This document shows, one piece after another, positions 1 through 7,260 of a stretch of DNA of 19,466 nucleotides. Made by a program: the position numbers and the translations under genes. Origin of the DNA: CAZQQN01 sp964549595 (GTDB lineage Bacteria > Bacteroidota > Bacteroidia > CAILMK01 > CAYYUA01). Every line of letters starts with the position of its first letter. Position 1 is the stretch's first letter. The notes beneath the pieces were generated by a model. That model did no database searches. It was not told the DNA's origin and worked only from the letters and a program-made list of their open reading frames with translations. The stretch is taken from assembly GCA_964549595.1 (NCBI GenBank), contig CAZJWK010000047.1:1-19466 (forward strand). The letters run 5' to 3'.

Positions 1-25
1 GTTCACCTATTTTTTGGTTAAAAAG

Positions 26-154
26 TCATTGTAGCAAATCATTAGGAGTAATTGCTAACAGCTCGCAAATACCGGTCAACAGCTCTTTTATAAACAGCGA
101 TAATCTCCGGAAAGGTGCCAAGGCTATCATTGTTTTCTTCTGGTTCTTAAACAT
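26..154 (-). CDS. possible short ORF of unknown function, maybe a remnant
   Basis: The left edge (positions 1-179) holds no recognisable forward gene. On the minus strand an ATG at 154 opens a 42-codon frame ending in TGA at 26. The frame is also open a few codons upstream of the ATG, with residues reading AFDKFGA before a stop. The product is basic and leucine-rich with no motif I recognise. It could be the tail of a disrupted gene, for instance an insertion remnant next to the broken kinase, or it could be noise. I do not assign a function, and coding status is uncertain. Confidence 0.15.
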   Translation of the reverse strand: MFKNQKKTMIALAPFRRLSLFIKELLTGICELLAITPNDLLQ

Positions 155-179
155 CGCTCCAAACTTGTCAAAGGCTTAA

Positions 180-1095
180 CATGAAAAAGAGGAATTATTA
201 AATACCTATCCATTTGATATTAATATTTTCCGAAACATTGATAATATAGAGCGGAAACTTTACCAATTTTTTAAACATGGTAATATTATAATGGAGTCCT
301 CTTTCGTTGATTTTTTGGGTACCCAGCGCTATTTTGAAATCAATGCTCATTTATTTGACCTCAATGGAAAAAATATTGTTTTAGCCATTTCAAGGGATAT
401 AACTGAAAGAATTCAAGCAAGAGAAATCCTGGAGGAAAAAAATCAGGAACTTAGAACACTTTTACATCGGGCTTCTCATGATCTTCGAAGTCCCATGACT
501 AACGTAATTGGTTTGGTCAATGTGGCTAAGGATGAAGTGGGTGAAAATATAGCCCATGAATCCCTTGAGAAGGTTAACAAAAGTGGTGAGCAATTGCTAT
601 ATGTTATTGAATCACTCGGGTCTGCTTCATTAAGTAAAAAGCAGTCTATCGAAATAGAAGAGATTGATTTTAGGGCTTTATTAGGAGATTTAAAGGAGTA
701 ATTTAAACCTATTCCTGCCTTTCAAAACGTAACCCTTGATGAATACATAAATGTCCGAGCACCATTTTATTCGGATAGAACCTCGATAGAAACCAGTTTG
801 TCCCATCTTTTTCACAATTCACTTACCTACCGAAAATCTGATTCTCCCCATATCAAAATAAAAATTGTTTACATAGAGCAAAATTTGAATATTGAAATAA
901 TGGATAATGGAACAGGGATTGACCTTAGATCCAAGATAAGGTTTATGAAATGTTTTACCGAGGCAACAATAAATCCTCTGGAGCAGGATTGTGGCTTTAT
1001 ATTGAAAAAATGCTGTGGGAAAGTTAAGAGGCTCTATTTCCTTTAATAGTGATAAGGGAATAGTACTACCTTTTGGATTAATTTACCTTCTTTAA
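180..1095 (+). pseudogene. decayed PAS-domain sensor histidine kinase
   Basis: Reading from about 180 gives the C-terminal half of a PAS domain, ending in the usual SRDITERIQARE boundary, then a coiled linker and a HisKA domain whose phospho-acceptor H box reads SHDLRSP (His codon about 477). An in-frame TAA at 699-701 stops this. The same frame continues into a HATPase N box (HNSLTY) and a G1 box (DNGTGID, about 903-923). The homology then moves to a second frame from about 935 (DKVYEMFYRG, SSGAGLWLYIEKML) and to a third from about 1018 (GKLRGSISFNSDKG), ending at TAA 1093-1095. The G2 box is also damaged: a Trp replaces a Gly in GLGL and a residue is missing. The PAS start is missing, and an in-frame TAA sits at 177-179. 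At least one nonsense mutation and two frameshifts make a working kinase very unlikely. No response regulator gene is adjacent. Confidence 0.85.
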
Positions 1096-1130
1096 CTTTT
1101 GAAACTCATTTTTTTTAATTAATCACCAAG

Positions 1131-2249
1131 TCATTCAGAAGCTTCTTCCTGACTGAACATGCCTTTGTAAAAATCAAAGCGAAGCGAAATAACGTGAGAA
1201 TAAAGTGTTGTGGATTGATCCCCAATATCGGTAAACGCATAGTCGAGTTTAGCCACTTTTATTTGAACCCCTGCACCAATATTGGGCTGAAAAGTAACCT
1301 CCTCCTCGTTGGGCCCTTTGGCCGTGACCACTGTTTCTTCCTGAAAATTGTTCACCCCACCCCGGACATAAACCAAATCCCACATCCCCAACTCCAACCC
1401 TGCCCTGGGGTTCATGCTTAAGGAATTGGAGCTAATAAGCGTATTCCTTTGCCCGGGCAAAAAAGCCAAATCCAATTCGGATTTCAGGTCAAAATTTTCC
1501 GATATGGGCCAGTGATGATTAGCCCCGGCTATAAATTTCGGCAGCGTAAGCTCTACCGAATTTTCCGGGATAATGTTGCCGGTTTCGTTAAGGGTTTCTT
1601 TTTCATCTTCTGTAAAGGAAAAGTTCCATGCATTGAAAGTGGTGGTCACATCCCTGGCCATCAAAGCAATGTTGAATTGTCCGGTTTCATACTGAGCACC
1701 GGCATCCAGGCCAAAACCCCACGCAGTGGCAAAATCACCCACAATCCGGTGAATTATTTTTGCGTTCCCGCCCAAACGCCATTGATTTTCACTTCCCATT
1801 TCCCGGGCATAAGTCACTAAAAAACCGTAATCTACAGCAGAGAAAGCCTCTACCCGGTCGTAATTCACACCGCCACTTTCATCAATCAGATTAAGCGTAT
1901 TGGGAATATTGTCCACACCAAACCGAACCATGGAAATCGCCAGGTTACTTTTTTCATTTATTTTAAATCCCGCGCTTCCGTAGTCAAAATTGGCAATTCC
2001 ACCAAAATATTCAGAGTGCATCAGGGATAACTGCATATTGGACTCCATCCGGGTAAGTCCCGAAGGATTCCAATAGGAGGCCGTTACGTCATCAACAGAT
2101 GCCACATGAGCGTTACCCATACCAAGGGCTTCAGCGCTCACACCGATATTCAGAAATTCATTGCTGTATTTTCTCGTCTGGGATAAACCTGTGGTACTGA
2201 TTAACAGGATTAAGCCCACACCGAACAAAAGCTTAACCTGTGGTTTCAT
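1131..2249 (-). CDS. PorV/PorQ-family outer-membrane beta-barrel protein (PorV2-like)
   Basis: This 372-residue protein has a signal peptide (residues 1 to about 24, ending TTGLSQ). The N-terminal signature that follows (NEFLNIGVSAEALGMGNA, then DDVTASYWNPSGL) is typical of the PorV/PorQ group of FadL-like barrels. The rest alternates polar and hydrophobic residues as expected for beta strands, and the chain finishes near an aromatic strand (VISLRFDFYKG). Known members work with the type IX secretion system: PorV carries substrates from the translocon to the attachment complex, and PorQ helps release them. This one most resembles the paralogues often labelled PorV2, whose exact role is unclear. 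It is expressed behind the ACP-phosphodiesterase-like gene, and its ATG lies inside that gene's last codons (17-base overlap). The family call is firm; the assignment to a particular Por protein is not. Confidence 0.75.
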   Translation of the reverse strand: MKPQVKLLFGVGLILLISTTGLSQTRKYSNEFLNIGVSAEALGMGNAHVASVDDVTASYWNPSGLTRMESNMQLSLMHSEYFGGIANFDYGSAGFKINEKSNLAISMVRFGVDNIPNTLNLIDESGGVNYDRVEAFSAVDYGFLVTYAREMGSENQWRLGGNAKIIHRIVGDFATAWGFGLDAGAQYETGQFNIALMARDVTTTFNAWNFSFTEDEKETLNETGNIIPENSVELTLPKFIAGANHHWPISENFDLKSELDLAFLPGQRNTLISSNSLSMNPRAGLELGMWDLVYVRGGVNNFQEETVVTAKGPNEEEVTFQPNIGAGVQIKVAKLDYAFTDIGDQSTTLYSHVISLRFDFYKGMFSQEEASE

Positions 2250-2928
2250 TTATTTTGAATTTTGCCATTTCAAGTTGTAATTTATGAAAATTCTGCCAAA
2301 CCAAATTTTCTAAAAATTCAAAAGAAGCCTTTAAGGACTTAATTTGAGCGGTATCAAACAAAGGTTGCCGGACACGCTGAAAAATCCGGTTAAAGATTTG
2401 AAAAAACGTATCGTTACAGGCATAATCAAACAAAAACCTTTGGTTCACGAACTTTTGCAGAAAATCATCAAAAGCCGGATAATAGGGCAATGAAAGATGA
2501 TCAAAAAAATCCTTAACCGAATCAATGTTAGTGGCTTCCAATTCCTGGTAAAAACTATGAACAATATTAGGCCTGTGCTTAACCAAGAGGCGATCCAACA
2601 ACAATTCCAGAAAAATATGGCTAATGAAGGAGATCCGGTAGGGCGGATAGCTTAGTCCCTTGGCCTTTAAGTAATTACGTAGCAACCTGCTGTATTCCTC
2701 GAAATAATACGCGTTATGAAAAAATTTATCCATTTCCAGATGATGCCGCACACCGTCAGCCATTTCCCGGACCGGTGAATTGCCATTTCTTTCCCTGGGA
2801 AATTGGTGGGGAGGAATTTTCCACCCCCTTTGAACCATGCTCATCAGATCCGGAATTACAAGTCCAAGGTTGAAATAGGGATTATTAGGCTTTCCATCAA
2901 AAAAGTAATGCGAAAGAAAATTCATCAT
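2233..2928 (-). CDS. acyl-carrier-protein phosphodiesterase-like (AcpH/DUF479-type) protein
   Basis: This 231-residue soluble protein begins MMNFLSHYF, which resembles the MNFLAH start of AcpH. An Asp follows in the GLVIPDLM segment (D27). A His/Asp-rich stretch (DGVRHHLEMDKFFHN, about residues 59-72) resembles the family's H-x-x-x-D region, and a later helix carries H104, E108 and D112 where AcpH has its YDHFL segment. AcpH removes 4'-phosphopantetheine from holo-ACP using a Mn-dependent HD-like fold. Whether this divergent Bacteroidota form keeps that activity is unknown. The length is close to the family's (about 190-230). The true start could be the second Met (2925). It is first in a two-gene minus-strand unit with the PorV-like gene and divergent from tyrS. 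Confidence 0.5.
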   Translation of the reverse strand: MMNFLSHYFFDGKPNNPYFNLGLVIPDLMSMVQRGWKIPPHQFPRERNGNSPVREMADGVRHHLEMDKFFHNAYYFEEYSRLLRNYLKAKGLSYPPYRISFISHIFLELLLDRLLVKHRPNIVHSFYQELEATNIDSVKDFFDHLSLPYYPAFDDFLQKFVNQRFLFDYACNDTFFQIFNRIFQRVRQPLFDTAQIKSLKASFEFLENLVWQNFHKLQLEMAKFKINETTG

Positions 2929-3018
2929 TTAAAAAACGAATAAAACAAAAATTAGTTTTATAAAGGGTTTTTTCGTGTTGGCTAACCTTTAAAAATCCAT
3001 AAATTGCCTGAATTTGTA

Positions 3019-3026
3019 TAATTTTG
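3019..3026 (+). promoter_or_regulatory. candidate -7 element of the tyrS promoter
   Basis: TAATTTTG matches the Bacteroidota -7 consensus TAnnTTTG exactly. It lies about 69 bases ahead of the tyrS ATG, in the 166-base spacer between divergent genes. No clear TTTG-type -33 box sits 19-21 bases upstream. In A+T-rich DNA this match alone is suggestive only. Confidence 0.35.
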
Positions 3027-3094
3027 CTGGTTTAATGATTCGTCAGGAAATAAAGCTTAATGATTATTCAATTTAAACAGGGATTAAATCTCCT

Positions 3095-4372
3095 ATGAAC
3101 TTTATTGAAGAATTGCAATGGAGGGGGTTATTCTACGACATGATACCCGGCACCGCAGATTACCTAAAAAATCGTAAAGCCCTCGGTTATATAGGCTTTG
3201 ATCCAACCGCTTATTCCATGGGTATAGGCAACCTTATTCAAATTATAATCCTAAAACATTTTCAGAGAGCCGGCCATCAACCCATTGCACTAATTGGTGG
3301 AGCCACAGGAATGATTGGTGATCCATCCGGTAAGTCTGAAGAACGGCAATTATTGGCTGAAGATACCTTAAAAGAGAATGCCAAACATTTTGAAAACCAA
3401 CTCCGGGAATTCCTCGACTTTAATTCCGGCGAAAACCCGGTAATAATGGCCAACAATTATGACTGGTACCAAAACATGAACCTGCTTTATTTTCTCAGGG
3501 AAGTGGGTAAACATTTAACCGTCAACTACATGATGGCGAAGGATTCCGTAAAATCCCGCCTGGAAACCGGGATCTCCTATACGGAATTTACTTACCAATT
3601 ATTGCAGGCCTATGACTTTTATAAACTGTATGAGCAATACGATTGCCGGGTTCAAATGGGCGGTTCTGATCAATGGGGAAACCTCACCTCAGGGGTTGAA
3701 TTAATCAGGCGATTGGCCAATGAAGAGGCTTATGCGGTTACCTCTCCGCTTGTAACCAAGGCAGACGGCAGCAAATTTGGTAAGACAGAGCAAGGGAATA
3801 TTTACCTGAGCCGTGATTTGACTTCTCCATACGAATTTTACCAGTATTGGTTAAATGTTTCTGATGAGGATGCAGAGCGGTTCGTTAAAATGTTCACCTT
3901 TCTGGAAAAGGCTGAAATTGACCAATTGATTAAGGATCACCGGGACTCCCCTGAACAAAGGATGTTACAAAAAAAGCTTGCTGAGGAAGTCACAAGCTTT
4001 GTGCATTCAGATCATGAAGTGCGCAAAGCCCAGGAAGCTTCCAAAATTCTTTTTGGCAAGAGTACTACGGAACAGCTTCAAAGCCTTGACGAAAACACCT
4101 TATTATCGGCTTTAGAAGGGGTTCCGCAATACGAAATTCCCAAATCTGATTTAAAACAAGGGATAAACATCCTGGATTTGCTTACTGAAAAAACAGCCAT
4201 CATGCCTTCCCGTAGTGAGGTCAAAAAAAGCATTAAAAACAACGCCATTAAGGTCAATAAAGAAAAAAAGGCCGAAATGGATTCCACAGTGGATGAATCC
4301 GACCTCTTGAATGACCAATATATCCTTTTACAGAAGGGTAAAAAGAATTATTACCTCCTCAAAGTGGTTTAA
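3095..4372 (+). CDS. tyrS: tyrosyl-tRNA synthetase (class I)
   Basis: The enzyme charges tRNA-Tyr in the cytoplasm. At 425 residues it has full length. The Rossmann catalytic core shows YIGFDPTA (32-39), GGATGMIGDPSGKSEER (68-84), the Tyr-binding QMGGSDQWGN (187-196) and an intact KMSKS-type loop, KFGKT (227-231). A C-terminal S4-like RNA-binding domain occupies about 355-425 (PSRSEVKKSI onwards). The odd point is the HIGH signature. The segment after PTA reads YSMGIGN (40-46), so the first His is Gly and the last His is Asn. Asn in the last position is familiar in this phylum. Gly in the first is not something I can place: that His (His45 in the Bacillus enzyme) helps stabilise the ATP transition state. 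The gene is monocistronic, with an exact -7 box upstream and structured DNA downstream. Confidence 0.95.
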   Translation: MNFIEELQWRGLFYDMIPGTADYLKNRKALGYIGFDPTAYSMGIGNLIQIIILKHFQRAGHQPIALIGGATGMIGDPSGKSEERQLLAEDTLKENAKHFENQLREFLDFNSGENPVIMANNYDWYQNMNLLYFLREVGKHLTVNYMMAKDSVKSRLETGISYTEFTYQLLQAYDFYKLYEQYDCRVQMGGSDQWGNLTSGVELIRRLANEEAYAVTSPLVTKADGSKFGKTEQGNIYLSRDLTSPYEFYQYWLNVSDEDAERFVKMFTFLEKAEIDQLIKDHRDSPEQRMLQKKLAEEVTSFVHSDHEVRKAQEASKILFGKSTTEQLQSLDENTLLSALEGVPQYEIPKSDLKQGINILDLLTEKTAIMPSRSEVKKSIKNNAIKVNKEKKAEMDSTVDESDLLNDQYILLQKGKKNYYLLKVV

Positions 4373-4381
4373 ACCGAAATT

Positions 4382-4421
4382 ATGCCATTGATAAAGGTGC
4401 TAAACAATTTTTCAATGGCAT
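4382..4421. other. perfect 10-bp inverted repeat just after tyrS
   Basis: ATGCCATTGA (4382-4391) is exactly complementary to TCAATGGCAT (4412-4421), with a 20-base loop between the arms. It begins 10 bases after the tyrS stop. There is no T-run downstream, so a classical intrinsic terminator is not supported. It may protect the 3' end or bind a protein. Confidence 0.45.
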
Positions 4422-4447
4422 TAACTGGCGTTAACCCCGACTTAGAA

Positions 4448-4488
4448 AATCCCTTTGAAGGTGATTCGAAGAATCAGCCGAAAGGATT
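4448..4488. other. 41-nt long imperfect hairpin in the tyrS/DUF4468 spacer
   Basis: The spacer folds on paper into one long stem. AATCC (4448-4452) pairs with GGATT (4484-4488), and TTT (4454-4456) with AAA (4481-4483). GG (4460-4461) pairs with CC (4478-4479), and TGATTC (4462-4467) with GAATCA (4471-4476) around a GAA loop. That makes 16 base pairs, with a bulged C at 4453, a small internal loop and a bulged G at 4477. No poly-T follows. The structure is seen in the sequence; its function is unknown. Options are a terminator without a U-tract, a processed RNA, or a dispersed REP-like element. Confidence 0.4.
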
Positions 4489-4578
4489 GATTTCCTCAGT
4501 CGTTTATGGGATGAAAGCCATTTCATTGCATATTTTGGGTTAAAATTTGTATAATTGAAAATAAAAAAAGTAAGTCCT

Positions 4579-5118
4579 ATGAGATTAATGGCATTTTTTA
4601 CCCTCTTATTTTCAGTGGCAAGCTTTGCTGTTTCTGCCCAAAAAGAAAAAGAATACCCTGTTCCCTACAATAAGGATAAAGATAAAATTATTTATGAAGA
4701 GGTGGTTAGCGAAAAAGGCGTTGACAAAAAAACACTTTTCGAGCGTTTTAACAATTGGGGTGAAAAATTTTACAGAAATTATAGCGGGAAAGTGGAGAAA
4801 AAGAAAAAAGATGCAAATCCCCCGGTGGTAAAATTAGACGGATGGGCAGAGCTAAAATATCCCAATTACGAATCTGAACGGATCAATTACGAATTAACCA
4901 TTCAGTTCAAAGACGGGCGTTACAAATACTCCTTCCACAAACTTCATATTGACAGGGGATATTTTTTCGGCCTTGAAAAATGGATTGAACCCAAACAAAT
5001 ACCCAAAGAAAAAGCCCAAGAAAAGCTCAAGACCCTTGATAAAAAAATGAATTCGGTTATAAAGGAAATGAAGGATTATATTTCCAATCCGCCTAAAGAA
5101 AAAGATGATAGTTGGTAA
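4579..5118 (+). CDS. secreted DUF4468-type protein
   Basis: From the ATG at 4579 this encodes 179 residues with a good signal peptide (MRLMAFFTLLF to about SAQ). A TTG eight codons upstream (4555) could extend the start, but the ATG gives a complete signal peptide on its own. The mature part reads YPVPYNKDKDKIIYEEVV, then GVDKKTLFERFNNWGEKF. A basic stretch and the strand pattern INYELTIQFKDGRYKYSF follow. This matches the DUF4468 family (TBP-like fold), abundant in Bacteroidota and of unknown function. The tail is lysine-rich, ending in NPPKEKDDSW. It probably acts in the periplasm or on the outer membrane. It is transcribed in the same direction as the next OmpA-family gene, 80 bases away, but co-transcription is uncertain because a hairpin lies between them. 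Confidence 0.7.
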   Translation: MRLMAFFTLLFSVASFAVSAQKEKEYPVPYNKDKDKIIYEEVVSEKGVDKKTLFERFNNWGEKFYRNYSGKVEKKKKDANPPVVKLDGWAELKYPNYESERINYELTIQFKDGRYKYSFHKLHIDRGYFFGLEKWIEPKQIPKEKAQEKLKTLDKKMNSVIKEMKDYISNPPKEKDDSW

Positions 5119-5154
5119 AGCCCACGAATTATAGGCAAGTATCCGCTCAGTTCG

Positions 5155-5178
5155 AACCTTATTACCCGCTATAAGGTT
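5155..5178. terminator. 8-bp hairpin ahead of the PorE-like gene (terminator or leader structure)
   Basis: AACCTTAT (5155-5162) and ATAAGGTT (5171-5178) are perfect inverted repeats with an 8-base loop. The hairpin ends 20 bases before the ATG of the OmpA-family gene and begins 36 bases after the DUF4468 stop. There is no T-run behind it, so its use as a terminator is weakly supported. A 5' leader structure that hides the start region is equally possible. Confidence 0.3.
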
Positions 5179-5198
5179 GCTTTGATAGAATCGTTACT

Positions 5199-7157
5199 AT
5201 GCGAACCTTTTTTTTGACTTTTTTAGCAACCTTTTTCTTTCATGCCGTTTTATACGGGCAGGGTCAAAACGGTGATAAGGATATTAATCCCAGGGCAAAG
5301 CGAATACACAAAAAGGGTCAGCAGTATTTTTATAAAAAGGATTTTGAAAGTGCTGCTAAACTTTTCAAAAAAGCAATAGGTAAGGACTCTTCTTATATTA
5401 AAGCCTACATGGATCTTGCCAGTTGCTATTTACAAAAAAAAGCCCATAGAAAAAGGAGAAAGGTGCTTGGGAAAGTCATTGAAAAAAAACCGGAATTTAA
5501 GGACCCCTACTACAACCTTGCCTCTGATTACTACATCAATCAATCTTATTCTGAAGCCATAAAGTATTATAAAAAATTTTTGGAATTCAGGAATTTAAAG
5601 AATCATTACAAAAACCTGGCTAAAAAAAGGCTTAAAAAGGCCCGTTTCAGGGTAAAACTAATGGAAAACCCTGTTCAATTTGATGCCAAAAATGTAGGAA
5701 AAGGTGTCAATACCGATAAAAACGAATATTGGCCGGTTCTAACTATTGACAGAAAAACCCTTTACTTTACAAGGCAACTCCTAAAAAACAAGAAAGCCAG
5801 AGGGATGAGGAAATACAACGAAGACATTTACAAAAGTAAAAGGGATGGAAAGAACAACTGGAAAAGAGCGAAAAAACTCAAAGGCAATCTGAATAGCCGC
5901 AAAAACAATGAAGGCGCTATAGCCATTTCGCCCAATGGAAGGTATATCATATTTACTGGCTGTCAATGGCCGGATACCAGAGGACGTTGCGACCTCTATT
6001 ATTCCCGTCAAATCAAGGGAAAATGGATAGAACCCAGAAATTTAGGCAGACCGGTTAATACAAAGGCCAAGGAAACACAGCCTTCCATCGCTTTTGACGG
6101 TAATACCCTTTATTTTGCCTCCAACCGGGGCAATAAAAGGGGCAACCTGGATATCTGGAAGAGCAAACGTACAGAAAACGGAACCTGGGGGAAACCGGAA
6201 AGGCTCAGCGATAGCATCAATACCAAAAAAGCTGAACAGTCCCCTTTTATTCATTCCGATAACCAAACCTTGTATTTTGCCTCAAAAGGCCACAAGGGAA
6301 TGGGAAACTTTGACCTTTTTTACAGCAGACGGGATACAGCAACCGGTAAATTTCAGAAACCAAAGAACCTTGGTTATCCCATTAATAAAAAAGGAAAGGA
6401 AATCGGCTTGTTTGTGAGCAGTGATGGAAAGACCGCTTTTTTTGCTTCAGAAAAGGAAGGAGGGTTTGGTGGTCTTGACATCTATCAGTTTACCTTGCCG
6501 GAACATGCCCGTGCTAAAGAAGTTACTTATGTCAAAGGGAAGATTGAGGACGGATTAACCAACCGTAATCTTAATGCCCAGGTTAAACTTAAAGATCTTA
6601 AAAGCGGGGATGTGGTTGTTGAAACAGAATCCAGCAAGGGTAAAGGGGAATTTCTTGTGCCCCTTCATTCCGATAAAGATTATGGCTTGAACATTACCAA
6701 GAAAAACTATATTTTTTATTCCGAACACCTTCCTATTAAATCATACGACTCGGCCAAACCTTTTCATTTTGAAGTCAAGCTGGATCGCATTAAAGAAGGG
6801 AAAAAGGCTATCCTCAATAACATTTTCTTCGAGTTTGATTCCCATAAGCTGAAGAAGACTTCAAAATCAGATTTACAGGAATTAATCAAGTTCATGCAAA
6901 CCAATCCCGGTGTTGTTGTTCAGATTCAAGGTCATACTGACAACAAAGGATCAGATCAATACAACCAAAAACTTTCTCAAAAAAGGGCAAAATCCGTTTA
7001 TGAACACCTTATTAATAAAGGGGGAATACCGGATGAGCGTTTGGATTATAAGGGGTTTGGTGAAAAAGAACCCATCGCCACCAACGAAACAGAAGAAGGG
7101 AGAGCCAAAAACCGCAGGACAGAATTCAAAATTATTAAAGTAAAATCCAAAAAATAA
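5199..7157 (+). CDS. PorE-like envelope protein: TPR, PD40 propeller, CRD-like and OmpA domains
   Basis: This 652-residue protein has a signal peptide (1 to about 20, LYGQ) without a lipobox Cys. Residues 30-150 form basic TPR-type helices. Residues 160-432 carry PD40/WD40-like beta-propeller blades with recurring motifs such as TLYFTR, YIIFTG, TLYFASNRG, TLYFASKG and TAFFASEKEGG. Residues 440-528 look like a carboxypeptidase-regulatory-type sandwich. Residues 535-652 are an OmpA C-terminal domain with the peptidoglycan-binding set QGHTDNKG (D581) and KLSQKRAKSV (R596). This order is that of PorE, the type IX secretion component thought to tie the trans-envelope complex to peptidoglycan. Bacteroidota also have many paralogues with the same layout, and P. 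gingivalis PorE is a lipoprotein, so I call it PorE-like only. It would sit in the periplasm at the cell wall. Confidence 0.8.
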   Translation: MRTFFLTFLATFFFHAVLYGQGQNGDKDINPRAKRIHKKGQQYFYKKDFESAAKLFKKAIGKDSSYIKAYMDLASCYLQKKAHRKRRKVLGKVIEKKPEFKDPYYNLASDYYINQSYSEAIKYYKKFLEFRNLKNHYKNLAKKRLKKARFRVKLMENPVQFDAKNVGKGVNTDKNEYWPVLTIDRKTLYFTRQLLKNKKARGMRKYNEDIYKSKRDGKNNWKRAKKLKGNLNSRKNNEGAIAISPNGRYIIFTGCQWPDTRGRCDLYYSRQIKGKWIEPRNLGRPVNTKAKETQPSIAFDGNTLYFASNRGNKRGNLDIWKSKRTENGTWGKPERLSDSINTKKAEQSPFIHSDNQTLYFASKGHKGMGNFDLFYSRRDTATGKFQKPKNLGYPINKKGKEIGLFVSSDGKTAFFASEKEGGFGGLDIYQFTLPEHARAKEVTYVKGKIEDGLTNRNLNAQVKLKDLKSGDVVVETESSKGKGEFLVPLHSDKDYGLNITKKNYIFYSEHLPIKSYDSAKPFHFEVKLDRIKEGKKAILNNIFFEFDSHKLKKTSKSDLQELIKFMQTNPGVVVQIQGHTDNKGSDQYNQKLSQKRAKSVYEHLINKGGIPDERLDYKGFGEKEPIATNETEEGRAKNRRTEFKIIKVKSKK

Positions 7158-7260
7158 GGGTAAAGGATGCGCTTCAATGGAGGTAATGTGTTTATCGGAA
7201 ATATTTTTTTAGCAGGCTCTACTGGCTGATAAAGATTTACTTAAAAGATCCACTTCAGGG

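Noticed and set aside
1..179. Insertion sequence end next to the broken kinase
   Set aside because: The short minus-strand frame is suggestive, but I find no terminal inverted repeat, target duplication or transposase motif in the visible bases.
1194..1820. Open frames on the plus strand inside the PorV-like gene
   Set aside because: They lie wholly opposite a gene with a signal peptide and clear family motifs. Their translations are low-complexity and lack any recognisable motif.
4448..4488. A tRNA-like element, suggested by GATTCGAAGAATC
   Set aside because: The sequence resembles a T-arm loop only locally. There is no acceptor stem, anticodon arm or CCA-compatible end around it, and the pairing forms one long hairpin instead.
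5199..7157. Naming the OmpA-family protein porE outright
   Set aside because: The domain order fits, but there is no lipobox, and many Bacteroidota paralogues share this layout.
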